From a virus: DNA of 46,901 bases. Below the pieces are notes generated by a model. It did no database searches. It was given only the letters and a program-made list of their open reading frames with translations, and was not told the DNA's origin. The DNA is taken from IMG/VR virus record IMGVR_UViG_3300027708_000112, positions 1 through 46,901 of that record, one strand, 5' to 3'. Within the stretch, counting starts at the first letter, position 1; each line of letters begins with the position of its first letter. Positions 28,609 to 37,402 of the stretch are shown here, piece after piece. Position numbers and translations under genes: made by a program.

Positions 28609-28616
28609 GATAAATA
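28609..28616 (+). promoter_or_regulatory. GATAAATA late-promoter-like box
   Basis: GATAAATA ends 24 nt before the ATG at 28641. The predicted leader contains the AAAAGGGA ribosome-binding site. It lies after the relic in the longest gap of the fibre region (102 nt). Confidence 0.55.
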
Positions 28617-28640
28617 CAAATATAAAGAAAAGGGATAACC

Positions 28641-31373
28641 ATGTCACTATTAAAGATTAGACAGTTTAGCATAGACCAAACTGACACATTCACGTTTGCA
28701 AATGCTAATGTTACAGCAAATTTATTCACCGGAAATGCTAACTTAGGTAATTTAGCTACTGCTAATTTCTTTAGTGGCAACGGTAATGCACTGTACAACA
28801 TTCAGGGTGCAAACGTTGTAGGAACAGTAGCCAACGCTACGCTTGCTGTTAATGTAACTGCAAGCGCACAAGGTAATATTACAAGCGTTGGTAGCTTAAC
28901 TGGATTAACAGTTAGTAATGCTACTGGTATAGTTGATTTTACTACAACTGCAAATGTAACGTTAGGTGCAGTAGCAAACTTACACATATCAGGTGGTACA
29001 AACGGTCAAGTTCTAAGAACTGATGGTTCTGGTACTCTAAGTTGGTACTCAATGACAACTGGTACTGGTAATGCTAATATTGCCGGTAGTAATACTCAAC
29101 TTTTCTTTAATAATGCCAATAGTGCAACATTGGGAACAAGTGCTAACTTAACATTTGACTCAACTACTAAGACATTAACAGTAGATTTAATTTCTGCTGA
29201 TGGTTATAAATTATCAAATATTGCTGGTGCAAACGTAACCGGTAACGTAGGTAATGCATTAAATGCATATTCAGTAGCAGGTGCTAACGTTACCGGGGCA
29301 GTCGCATACGCAACAACCGCTAACTCAGTAGCAGGTGCTAATGTATCAGGTAATGTTGGTAATGCATTAAATGCATATTCAGTAGCTGGAGCAAACGTTA
29401 CCGGAGCAGTCGCATACGCAACAACTGCTAATGCAGTAGCAGGTGCTAATGTATCAGGTAATGTTGGTAATGCATTAAATGCATACTCAGTAGCCGGTGC
29501 AAATGTTACTGGTGCAGTATCATTTGCAACAACTGCTAATGCAGTAGCAGGTGCTAATGTATCAGGTGAAGTAAGTTTTGCGGCAACAGCCAATGCAGTA
29601 GCCGGTGCTAACGTATCAGGCGCTGTTGGACTAGCAACTTATGCAACAACTGCGAATTCAGTAGCCGGTGCAAACGTAACCGGTAACGTTGGTAATGCAC
29701 TAAACGCATATTCAGTAGCCGGTGCAAACGTAACCGGTAACGTTGGTAATGCACTAAACGCATATTCAGTAGCCGGTGCTAATGTTACAGGTGCTGTCTC
29801 TTATGCAACAACAGCTAACTCAGTAGCCGGTGCTAATGTAAGCGGTCAAGTATCTAATGCATTGATTGCAGGTACTGTATATACTGCGGCTCAGCCAAAT
29901 ATTACTAGTGTAGGTACACTAACAAGTTTAACAGTGTCTGGTGATTCTACAATCACTGGTAACTTGACAGTTTCTGGTGCTTTTGAATATGCAAACGTAA
30001 CATCATTCAGAGTAAAAGATCCAATTATTGAACAAGGTGGTAATACTGCTGGTGGTGCATTAGGTAGCAATGACGGATACGATAGAGGTCAATTACTACA
30101 TTATTATTCAGGATCAGCAATAGATGCGTTTATGGGTTGGGACAACTCAAACGCAGAATTTGGATTTGGTAGTAATGTATCAGTTACCAGTGAAGTAGTT
30201 ACATGGAATAGTTATGGTAATGTACGTGCTAATGTATACTTTGGTAATGGTAGTCAATTAACCGGTGTACAAGCATCAACTGCTCAGAAAACAGCAAACG
30301 GAACAAGTAATGTAGACATTGCAACGGCTGATGGTAACATCACTATGGCAGTTGGAGGTACTGCAGGAGTGGTAACTATTACAACTACTGGTGTTAATAT
30401 TGCTGGTTACGCAAACTTAGGTAGCGGTAATTTATTAACTACTGGTAATGTAACAGCCGGATATGTAATTGCTAATGGTTCAAGTTTAAGCTCAATTACA
30501 GGTGCTAATGTTACCGGTAACGTTGGTAATGCATTAAATGCATATGCAGTAGCTGGCGCTAATGTATCAGGGGCAGTATCATTTGCAACAACTGCAAATT
30601 CAGTAGCAGGCGCCAATGTTAGTGGTACTGTTGCAAATGCAACATATGCAGTATCTGCTGGTAGTGCAACTACTGCAGGTACAGTAACAACTGCGTCACA
30701 ACCAAATATCACTTCAGTTGGTACATTAACAAGTTTAGCAGTATCAGGCACAACTAACTTAGGTGCTATAGGAAATGTAACAATTACTGGTGGTAGTGCA
30801 AATTACTTCTTAAAAACAGACGGAGCAGGTGTACTAAGTTGGAGTTCATTACCATCAACAACACTAAGTGTTGATACGTACACAGGTGACGGTAGCTGGA
30901 CGATGAAAACATTGAGTTCAACTCCGTTAAATATCAACTATACTTTAGTAGCAATTGGCGGTGTATTTCAACCAAGGTCTTCTTATAGTTTAACTGGTGC
31001 AGTTATTACATTTAGTGATCCTCCACCAAATGGTGCTATCGTTGAAATTACAATCATTAACGGCGGAACTGCTGGTTCTGCAGGGTATGTATATCAAGGT
31101 ATTAACTCAAGTACAACTGCAATTGCAGGCGTGCGTTATTTGATTGACACAACTGCAAATGTAACATTAACGTTACCATCAAGTGCAAGCTTGGGAGATG
31201 AAGTTGGTGTTATTGATGCTACCGGAAATGCAGGAACAAAGAATATTATTGTTGCAAGAAATGGTGGCAAGATTGAAGGTGCAAGTGCAGACTTAACAGT
31301 TAGTACAAATCGTTCAGCTTTTACATTAGTTTACTATAATAGCACACAGGGTTGGATTAAAACGCAGAAATAA
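28641..31373 (+). CDS. Fibre protein with 18-residue repeat array, 910 aa
   Basis: The start MSLLKIRQFSIDQTDTFTFA pairs with the next gene (MSIEKIRPRVIDVTGNYTF). Residues about 194-410 are a tandem array of twelve 18-residue units (29220-29870). Units alternate between VAGANVTGAVAYATTANS and VAGANVSGNVGNALNAYS types. A DP-DRG-GWD module (29950-30245) and QPNITSVG repeats follow. The C terminus has TGDGSWTMKTLS...QPRSSYSLTG and then a domain with LIDTTANVTLTLPSSASLGD and GGKIEGASADLTVSTN, found at the ends of many T4-like phage fibres. A beta-solenoid shaft with a folded tip is the likely architecture (inference). Confidence 0.78.
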   Translation: MSLLKIRQFSIDQTDTFTFANANVTANLFTGNANLGNLATANFFSGNGNALYNIQGANVVGTVANATLAVNVTASAQGNITSVGSLTGLTVSNATGIVDFTTTANVTLGAVANLHISGGTNGQVLRTDGSGTLSWYSMTTGTGNANIAGSNTQLFFNNANSATLGTSANLTFDSTTKTLTVDLISADGYKLSNIAGANVTGNVGNALNAYSVAGANVTGAVAYATTANSVAGANVSGNVGNALNAYSVAGANVTGAVAYATTANAVAGANVSGNVGNALNAYSVAGANVTGAVSFATTANAVAGANVSGEVSFAATANAVAGANVSGAVGLATYATTANSVAGANVTGNVGNALNAYSVAGANVTGNVGNALNAYSVAGANVTGAVSYATTANSVAGANVSGQVSNALIAGTVYTAAQPNITSVGTLTSLTVSGDSTITGNLTVSGAFEYANVTSFRVKDPIIEQGGNTAGGALGSNDGYDRGQLLHYYSGSAIDAFMGWDNSNAEFGFGSNVSVTSEVVTWNSYGNVRANVYFGNGSQLTGVQASTAQKTANGTSNVDIATADGNITMAVGGTAGVVTITTTGVNIAGYANLGSGNLLTTGNVTAGYVIANGSSLSSITGANVTGNVGNALNAYAVAGANVSGAVSFATTANSVAGANVSGTVANATYAVSAGSATTAGTVTTASQPNITSVGTLTSLAVSGTTNLGAIGNVTITGGSANYFLKTDGAGVLSWSSLPSTTLSVDTYTGDGSWTMKTLSSTPLNINYTLVAIGGVFQPRSSYSLTGAVITFSDPPPNGAIVEITIINGGTAGSAGYVYQGINSSTTAIAGVRYLIDTTANVTLTLPSSASLGDEVGVIDATGNAGTKNIIVARNGGKIEGASADLTVSTNRSAFTLVYYNSTQGWIKTQK
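29220..29870 (+). repeat. Tandem 54-bp (18-residue) in-frame repeat array, 12 units
   Basis: Units run from 29220 in 54-bp steps, except the eighth, which is 63 bp; the twelfth starts at 29823. Units at 29661-29714 and 29715-29768 are identical at every base, and the identity runs 11 nt further. Others differ by mostly synonymous changes. It is coding in one frame throughout, so it is not a CRISPR array. A perfect copy points to recent slippage or unequal recombination. Confidence 0.9.
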
Positions 31374-31389
31374 TTGGGTTTCTTTAGAC

Positions 31390-31395
31390 TAAATA
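31390..31395 (+). promoter_or_regulatory. TAAATA late-promoter-like box directly before a start codon
   Basis: ACTAAATA ends 4 nt before the ATG at 31400, the same spacing as before gp20 and the 37415 gene. No Shine-Dalgarno lies between. By T4 geometry transcription would start at the ATG. Confidence 0.45.
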
Positions 31396-31399
31396 TAAT

Positions 31400-34300
31400 A
31401 TGTCAATAGAAAAGATTAGACCCAGAGTAATAGATGTAACCGGTAACTATACATTCAACGATGTAACAGCTACCGGAAACCTTGTCGCATTAAACGCCAA
31501 TCTTGGAAATATAGCAACAGCTAATTATGTAAAAACAGATAATCTACAATATGCTAACGGTGTGGCTTGGCCTATAGGTGGTGCTGTTACCGCATCTGGT
31601 TCTAACACCCAAGTTCAATTCAATAATGCTGGATCCTTAGGTTCAAGCGCAAACTTTGTATTTGATAAAAGCACAAATAGATTAACAGTTGATAATATTA
31701 CTGCTAACGGTGCCGCACTAACCAATATAACTGGTGCTAATGTTTCGGGAACTGTAGGAAACGCAAATTTTGCAGCCTATGCGGGTAACATCACTGTAGC
31801 CGCTCAAGGTAATATCACAAGTTTAGGTACACTAAGTAGTCTATTAGTTACTGGTAATATATCATCTGGAAATGCTGATCTTGGTAATCTAGTAATAGCA
31901 AATTACTATAGTGGAAGTGGTAATAACTTAAGCAATATTCAAGGTGCTAACGTTACCGGTGCAGTAAGTTATGCGACAACTGCTAATGCAGTAGCCGGTG
32001 CTAACGTATCCGGAGCAGTTACATATGCCGGAACCGCAAATGCTGTATCCGGCAGTAATGTAATGGGTGCAGTAAGTTATGCGACAACTGCTAATGCAGT
32101 AGCAGGTGGAAATGTTTCAGGTGCTGTTGGTTTAGCAACTTATGCAACAACTGCTAATGCAGTAGCAGGAGCAAATGTCAGCGGTGAAGTCGCATACGCA
32201 ACAACAGCCAACTCAGTAGCAGGTGCTAATGTAAGTGGTACCGTAAGTAGTGCAACTACTGCAGGTACAGTAACAACAGCCGCACAAGGTAATATCACAT
32301 CAGTTGGTACATTAACTGGATTGACTGTAGGTAATGCAACAGCGAATACTGTATTTGGCAACGGAACAATAACAGCAACGGGTGATATTTCTGGTGCTAA
32401 CTTAACACTAAGCGGTAATTTAATAGTTTCAGGCACGACCACTACGGTTAACTCTACAACTACACGTGTAGTTGACCCAATAATAGAATTAGGTGGTGGC
32501 GCAAACGGCGCAGCCTTAACAAGTAATGATAGCAAAGATCGTGGTCAACTTTTACATTACTACACTACCCAAGCAGTAGACGCATTCATGGGTTGGGATA
32601 GTTCAAACAGTGAATTTGCATTTGGTAGCAACGTAACAGTTTCAAGTGAAGTAACAACATTCAATAGTTTTGGAAATGTAAGAGCCGGATTTTTCTTAGG
32701 TAACGGTAGTGGATTATCAGGAGTCTCAGCGGTAACCGCAGTTTCTTTAGTTAATGGTAATAGTAATGTAGTTGTTGCACCTAATAGTAACGTAACAATA
32801 TCGGTTACAAGCACAGCAAACGTAGTAACGATTACAAGTACTGGCATGAATGTTGCTGGTAATATTACTACTGCGGGTAGCGGTGGTAATATATCTGGTG
32901 CATATTATGTAATAGCTAGTTATTTTAGTGGTTCTGGTAATAATTTAAGCAATATCCAAGGTGCAAATGTAACTGGTGCAGTAAGTTATGCAACAACTGC
33001 TAATGCAGTAGCAGTGGCTAACGTGTCAGGTATTGGTAATATTGCTACTATTAATAAAGATGGTAATTCAAGTAATGTATTATATGGTAATGGTGTATTT
33101 GCAGCCACCGCAGTTACCTATAATAATAGTAGTGTATCTACTTATCTAGCTAGTTTTGGTTCTAACACAATTAGTACTACGGGAAATGCTAACGTTGGTA
33201 ATTTAAATGCAACAACCGCAGTTATAGCAAGTACATTAACAAGTAATATAGCAACAGGCACGGCTCCATTAACGATAACAAGCACAACACGTGTGGCTAA
33301 TCTAAACGTTGCTTATGCTAACGTAAGTGATTATGGTGTAGTAACTACACAAACAACTGGCACTTTCTATCCAGTGTTTGTTAGTGGCAATACTACTGCA
33401 AACTATGCATACGCAAGTAATGCAAACTTATCATTTAATGCGGCAACTGGTAATCTTACTGTTGGTAATATTGTTGCTACTAATATAGGAAATATATCAT
33501 CTATTAATAAAGATGGTAATTCAAGTAATGTATTATATGGTAATGGTGTATTTGCTAGTGCTGGTTCTGTTGCGGTAGCATCTTTAGCAAATGGAACAAG
33601 TAATGTAAACATAACCGCAAGCGGTGGTAATATCACAATGGGTGTTGGTGGCACTGCCGGTGTAGTAACGGTTACAAGTACTGGTGTTAATATTGCTGGT
33701 TATGCTAACTTGGGTAGTGGTAATTTAACAACAACCGGTAACATCTTAGCTACAAAAGTTGGTAATGCATCAACTATTTTAGTTGGTGATGGCGCTAATA
33801 TTACTGGTATAGCAGCCTCAACAGCAGTTTCTTTAATTAATGGTAATAGTAACGTAGTTGTTGCCCCTAATAGTAATGTAACCATATCGGTCACAAGCAC
33901 AGCAAACGTAGTAACGGTTACAAGTATTGGTGTAAACGTAGCAGGAAAAATAACTAGTACTGGTAATATAGATGTAGGTAGTAACTACTTTGTAGGTAAT
34001 GGATTCTATTTAACAGGGTTAGATGCAGCCGGACAAATTGCTAATGGTACTAGTAATATTAGAATTCCAACAGCTAACGCTAATATTACATTCACTGTCA
34101 ATGGTACAACAGCGGCTAACTTAACGAGTTCTGGATTTGTATTATTAGGAACCGGTAATATAACTGCTGGTAATGTATTTGCAAACGCAGGGACAATTGG
34201 CGCAAGTGCATTGACCGGTACATTAAGTACAGCAAATCAATATAACGTCAATAACGTAGGTACATTAGGCAATTTAGCAGTCACTACTAACATTACATCT

Positions 34301-35218
34301 GGCAACGTATATGCTAACAGCGGTATAGTTAAAGGTCAATATATTTATGGTGATGGCAGTAACTTAACTGGATTGGGTGGTGCTGGATATATCTTTAATG
34401 GTAGTAGTAACGTATTCATTGCAACTGCAAATGGCAATGTAAGTTTTACTGTTGGTGGGTTTACGAATATAATGACTGTAACAACTACTGGTGCAAACAT
34501 TGGTGGTTATGCAAACGTAACAGGAAATCTTGAAGTTGTAGGAAATGTCACTAGTGGAAATGCTAATTTAGGTAATGCGGCTGTTGCTAATTACTTTATT
34601 GGTAATCTATATGGTAATGCTAACTCAGCAAACACAGTAATAAATGCAACTCAATCTAATATTACTAGTGTTGGCACACTAACAAGCTTAACAGTATCGG
34701 GTATTACTAATTTAGGTAGCGTAAGTAATGTACGTATTACTGGCGGTAGTGCAGGTCAATATCTAGCAACTGACGGTGCAGGTAATTTAAGTTGGGGCAC
34801 ACCTTCAGGTGGTGGTGGAGGCGGAACTTCATTAACTTATACTGCGGCTACAACACCACCGGGTACTGCAAATATTGCTGACCAATGGTTTAACACAACA
34901 GCTAATGTTTTATATGAATACATAAATGACGGTAGTGCTAGTTACTGGGTAGATATATCAAGCCCTACTACAACTACAACAGTCCCAACAACATTAAATT
35001 TAGCAAACGTATCTATAGCAGGCGGTAGTAATGGTCAAGCAATAGTAAGTAACGGTGCAGGTGGATTAAGTTTTGCAAATATATTCTTAAATATTACCGC
35101 ACCCATAAGTAATACTGCAACAGGAACACCCGGACAAATGGCATATAGTAGTGGTAATTTGTATGTGTGTGTAGCCACTAATACTTGGGCTAAATTTAGC
35201 GGAACAACAAGTTGGTGA
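31400..35218 (+). CDS. Modular fibre protein (KIR family), 1272 aa
   Basis: The start MSIEKIRPRVIDVTGNYTF is paralogous to the 28641 gene. It contains YANGVAWPIGG plus GSNTQVQFNNAGSLGSSANF, a shorter array of GANVSGAV..ATTANAVA units (about 31953-32270), one DP-DRG-GWD module (32405-32705), QPN/QGNITSVG repeats, and internal duplications (see 33048 and 33501). Near the C terminus lie TPPGTANIADQWFNTTAN and VLYEYINDGSASYWVDIS, a module also in the 11576 gene. It ends PGQMAYSSGNLYVCVATNTW plus a short tail, a usual phage structural C terminus, with TGA as stop. Probably a fibre subunit; target unknown. Confidence 0.77.
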   Translation: MSIEKIRPRVIDVTGNYTFNDVTATGNLVALNANLGNIATANYVKTDNLQYANGVAWPIGGAVTASGSNTQVQFNNAGSLGSSANFVFDKSTNRLTVDNITANGAALTNITGANVSGTVGNANFAAYAGNITVAAQGNITSLGTLSSLLVTGNISSGNADLGNLVIANYYSGSGNNLSNIQGANVTGAVSYATTANAVAGANVSGAVTYAGTANAVSGSNVMGAVSYATTANAVAGGNVSGAVGLATYATTANAVAGANVSGEVAYATTANSVAGANVSGTVSSATTAGTVTTAAQGNITSVGTLTGLTVGNATANTVFGNGTITATGDISGANLTLSGNLIVSGTTTTVNSTTTRVVDPIIELGGGANGAALTSNDSKDRGQLLHYYTTQAVDAFMGWDSSNSEFAFGSNVTVSSEVTTFNSFGNVRAGFFLGNGSGLSGVSAVTAVSLVNGNSNVVVAPNSNVTISVTSTANVVTITSTGMNVAGNITTAGSGGNISGAYYVIASYFSGSGNNLSNIQGANVTGAVSYATTANAVAVANVSGIGNIATINKDGNSSNVLYGNGVFAATAVTYNNSSVSTYLASFGSNTISTTGNANVGNLNATTAVIASTLTSNIATGTAPLTITSTTRVANLNVAYANVSDYGVVTTQTTGTFYPVFVSGNTTANYAYASNANLSFNAATGNLTVGNIVATNIGNISSINKDGNSSNVLYGNGVFASAGSVAVASLANGTSNVNITASGGNITMGVGGTAGVVTVTSTGVNIAGYANLGSGNLTTTGNILATKVGNASTILVGDGANITGIAASTAVSLINGNSNVVVAPNSNVTISVTSTANVVTVTSIGVNVAGKITSTGNIDVGSNYFVGNGFYLTGLDAAGQIANGTSNIRIPTANANITFTVNGTTAANLTSSGFVLLGTGNITAGNVFANAGTIGASALTGTLSTANQYNVNNVGTLGNLAVTTNITSGNVYANSGIVKGQYIYGDGSNLTGLGGAGYIFNGSSNVFIATANGNVSFTVGGFTNIMTVTTTGANIGGYANVTGNLEVVGNVTSGNANLGNAAVANYFIGNLYGNANSANTVINATQSNITSVGTLTSLTVSGITNLGSVSNVRITGGSAGQYLATDGAGNLSWGTPSGGGGGGTSLTYTAATTPPGTANIADQWFNTTANVLYEYINDGSASYWVDISSPTTTTTVPTTLNLANVSIAGGSNGQAIVSNGAGGLSFANIFLNITAPISNTATGTPGQMAYSSGNLYVCVATNTWAKFSGTTSW
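31953..32270 (+). repeat. Second GANVSG-type 18-residue repeat array
   Basis: About six units of the form (V/A)AGANVSGAVxYATTANA lie in tandem, with diverged members (SGSNVMGAVSYATTANA, AGGNVSGAVGLATYATTANA). They are homologous to the array in the 28641 gene, including the same 21-residue GLATYATTAN variant. That shared variant suggests transfer between the two genes rather than independent growth. Confidence 0.8.
33048..33102 (+). repeat. 55-bp exact direct repeat, copy 1
   Basis: Bases 33048-33102 are identical to 33501-33555. Both encode INKDGNSSNVLYGNGVFA in the same frame of the 31400 gene. The next base differs. Complete identity at synonymous positions indicates a recent duplication or gene conversion. 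Confidence 0.9.
33501..33555 (+). repeat. 55-bp exact direct repeat, copy 2
   Basis: Identical to 33048-33102, 453 bp downstream (151 codons, so in frame). Recombination between the two would delete or add a 151-residue block without a frameshift. Confidence 0.9.
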
Positions 35219-35219
35219 T

Positions 35220-35227
35220 TATAAATA
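35220..35227 (+). promoter_or_regulatory. Exact TATAAATA late promoter
   Basis: TATAAATA matches the T4 late-promoter consensus at all eight positions. It lies directly after the TGA of the 31400 gene and ends 16 nt before the ATG at 35244. A TAAGG site lies in the short predicted leader. It is the best promoter candidate in the window. Confidence 0.65.
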
Positions 35228-35243
35228 TAGAATAAGGTAAAAA

Positions 35244-36446
35244 ATGGCATTTCCAAGTAGTCCAACAAATAATCAAGTAGCGGTACAAAATGGTATCACA
35301 TATACCTACAACAGTACTTATAGTTCTTGGACACGTAATCCTGCTACATTACCTTCATTAAGTGTATACATTGATACATTTACCGGTGATGGTGTTACCA
35401 CAGCATTCACACTAAGTCTTACCCCAAGTGGTGCAGACTTTATCAATATTAACATTGATGGTGTAAGTCAATTAAAATCAGCATATACACTATCAACAAA
35501 CATAGTAACATTTACTGGTATACCCGATGTTGGCGCTGTCATTGAAATTAAATCATGGAATGCAGCCAGTGTTGGTGTATTGACTGGATTAACATTTGAT
35601 AGTTTTACTGGTAATGGTTCAGGAACAACATATACATTAAGCACAACTCCAACAAACAAAAACTATACATTAGTAACTGTTAGTGGTGTAACTCAACAAA
35701 AAACTGCATATAGCATTAGCGGGACAACATTAACATTTACTTCCGCACCCACAAATGCTGCGCCAATTGAAGTAATGACGTTTGGTCCTGCAATCAATAC
35801 AGCACAAGCCGGTGGTAGCAATACTCAATTTCAATTTAATAATAATGGAACATTAGCCGGAACAAGTCTTCTTACATTAGATATTGCAAATAGTAAAGTT
35901 GTATCAACTAATGCATCAGTTACTGGTACATTAGTTGCAAGCGTAGCAAATATTACAAATATCAATATCAGTAATACAAGTAGTCAAGTACCAAATGCAA
36001 TTGTTGCTAACACAGTTTATAGTAGTTCACAACCCAATATCACAAGTTTAGGTACACTTACAAGTTTAACTGTTTCAGGTACTGTTTCTTATGGTTTATC
36101 AGCAGATATTTTATTAACTAAGACCGGCGCAACTGGAGTAGTTGTGCATGATTTAAGTACTGGCGCAGTATTTTATCATACTACCCCATCAGCTAATTTT
36201 ACTGCCAATTTTACTAATGTCCCAACTACCGATAGTAGAGTGTTGATGGTTACTATATTAGTTAATCAGGGTGCAACACCCTATATACCCACAGCCGTAC
36301 AGATTGACGGTGTAGCACAAACTATCAAATGGATTGCAACTATTACTGGAACTGGTAATGCATCTAAAATTGACGTAATTACCTTTAGCTTAGTAAGAAC
36401 TAGTTCTGCTTGGATTGTTTTAGGACAATCTGCATACTATGGATAA
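35244..36446 (+). CDS. Fibre-tip-like protein with two TGDG domains, 400 aa
   Basis: It starts MAFPSSPTNNQVAVQNGITY, a segment common at starts of phage structural proteins. Two copies of the FTGDGxTTAFTL ... Y(T/S)(L/I)SGTxLTFTSAP domain follow (about residues 47-120 and 125-185). Then come a GSNTQFQFNNNGTLAGTSLL module, one QPNITSLG repeat and a C-terminal domain. That last domain contains ILVNQGATPYIPTAVQIDG, IKW and DVITFSLVRTSSAWIVLGQS, widespread at C termini of aquatic phage fibres. The next gene, a glycine-rich adhesin, starts 2 nt after the stop, so the two are probably co-translated and may form one tip. Confidence 0.77.
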   Translation: MAFPSSPTNNQVAVQNGITYTYNSTYSSWTRNPATLPSLSVYIDTFTGDGVTTAFTLSLTPSGADFININIDGVSQLKSAYTLSTNIVTFTGIPDVGAVIEIKSWNAASVGVLTGLTFDSFTGNGSGTTYTLSTTPTNKNYTLVTVSGVTQQKTAYSISGTTLTFTSAPTNAAPIEVMTFGPAINTAQAGGSNTQFQFNNNGTLAGTSLLTLDIANSKVVSTNASVTGTLVASVANITNINISNTSSQVPNAIVANTVYSSSQPNITSLGTLTSLTVSGTVSYGLSADILLTKTGATGVVVHDLSTGAVFYHTTPSANFTANFTNVPTTDSRVLMVTILVNQGATPYIPTAVQIDGVAQTIKWIATITGTGNASKIDVITFSLVRTSSAWIVLGQSAYYG

Positions 36447-36448
36447 TT

Positions 36449-37399
36449 ATGTTAAGACTTAATTCATTTAGTGGTTCTGGCTTAATAAGTGCAAAATTAA
36501 AATTCAGAGCCACGTATTATGAACCTTATGGTCAACAAGACTATACCACTCCCGGAACATATCAATGGACATGTCCTACAGGAGTAAGACAAGTGTCAGT
36601 AGTATGCATTGGTGCAGGCGGTTCGGGCGGTTCAAATGCTCGGGCAGGCGGTGGAGGAGGATTAGGTTATAAAAATAGTATTCCTGTTGTTGCTGGACTA
36701 CAATACACAGTTGTAGTAGGTCAAGGTAACACTCCTGGAAATCTTGCAGGCAATGGTGTTACGGGTGGTGATAGCTATTTTATAACCGCAGCTACAGTTA
36801 AAGGTGGTGGTGGTCAAGGTGGTGGCTTAAACGGTACAGCAAATGCATTGGGCGGTACATATGTAGGTGACGGTGGCGGGAATGGCGGCACCGGCGGCAA
36901 ACAAGTAAGTAGTAATGGTTCTGGTGCAGGTGGTGGTGCAGGTGGTTATTCAGGTGATGGCGGCGCCGGCGCGGATGCTTATGTTGGTGCAAGTTCAGGC
37001 CCGGCAGCCGGTGCAGGTAACGGCGGCGGCGGCGGTGGTGGTGGTGTTGCGTATGGTGATACTAACGCTAACGGTAATTTCCCATCAGGTGGTTTACTAG
37101 GTCAAGGAACTAGTGGTGCGGCAGGAACTAATACTAATGCTGGTTCTCCTAGCGGTGGCGGCGGAGGTTCAAGTGGTACAAGTGGCGGCGCCGGTACTGC
37201 GGTTATATTCTTAAGTGGTCAAAGCGGCGGTGCTGGTGGTACATATGGTGGTGGGGGTGGCGGAGGTGCAACTGCTCAATCAGGTGGTCCTTATGCAGAA
37301 TCAGGTGGTGCAGGTAGAAACGGTGCTGTAAGATTAATTTGGGGAGTAGGAGAAACAGGTAGTAGAGCATACCCCTCAACCAACACGGGTAATTTATAA
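36449..37399 (+). CDS. Glycine-rich adhesin-like tail fibre tip protein, 316 aa
   Basis: The ATG at 36449 lies 2 nt after the preceding stop. The frame opens earlier (ATG 36410), but that would overlap the previous gene. The N terminus has DYTTPGTYQWTCPTGVRQVS, a beta-rich domain often preceding Gly-rich phage regions, then LGYKNSIPVVAGLQYTVVVG. From about residue 65 onward are many glycine-rich tracts (GGGGGL, GGGGQGGG, GGAGGYSGDGGAGAD, GGGGGGGVAYG, GGGGGGATA) separated by variable segments. This matches the layout of T-even gp38 adhesins, where Gly-rich tracts form a polyglycine-II sandwich exposing variable loops to the receptor. Receptor binding is inferred; C-terminal AVRLIWG is a usual ending. 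Confidence 0.75.
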   Translation: MLRLNSFSGSGLISAKLKFRATYYEPYGQQDYTTPGTYQWTCPTGVRQVSVVCIGAGGSGGSNARAGGGGGLGYKNSIPVVAGLQYTVVVGQGNTPGNLAGNGVTGGDSYFITAATVKGGGGQGGGLNGTANALGGTYVGDGGGNGGTGGKQVSSNGSGAGGGAGGYSGDGGAGADAYVGASSGPAAGAGNGGGGGGGGVAYGDTNANGNFPSGGLLGQGTSGAAGTNTNAGSPSGGGGGSSGTSGGAGTAVIFLSGQSGGAGGTYGGGGGGGATAQSGGPYAESGGAGRNGAVRLIWGVGETGSRAYPSTNTGNL

Positions 37400-37402
37400 A
37401 AG

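Noticed and set aside
29204-29593. 54-bp repeats considered as a CRISPR array
   Set aside because: There are no unique spacers between units, all units stay in one coding frame, and no cas genes are seen.
36410-36448. Earlier ATG for the glycine-rich adhesin
   Set aside because: It overlaps the 3' end of the 35244 gene and adds a Cys/Ile-rich stretch (MDCFRTICILWII) that does not fit; the ATG at 36449 lies 2 nt after the stop.
36798-37100. His-rich - strand frame and Val/Gln-rich + frame within the adhesin gene
   Set aside because: These are frame shadows of GGT/GGC glycine tracts.
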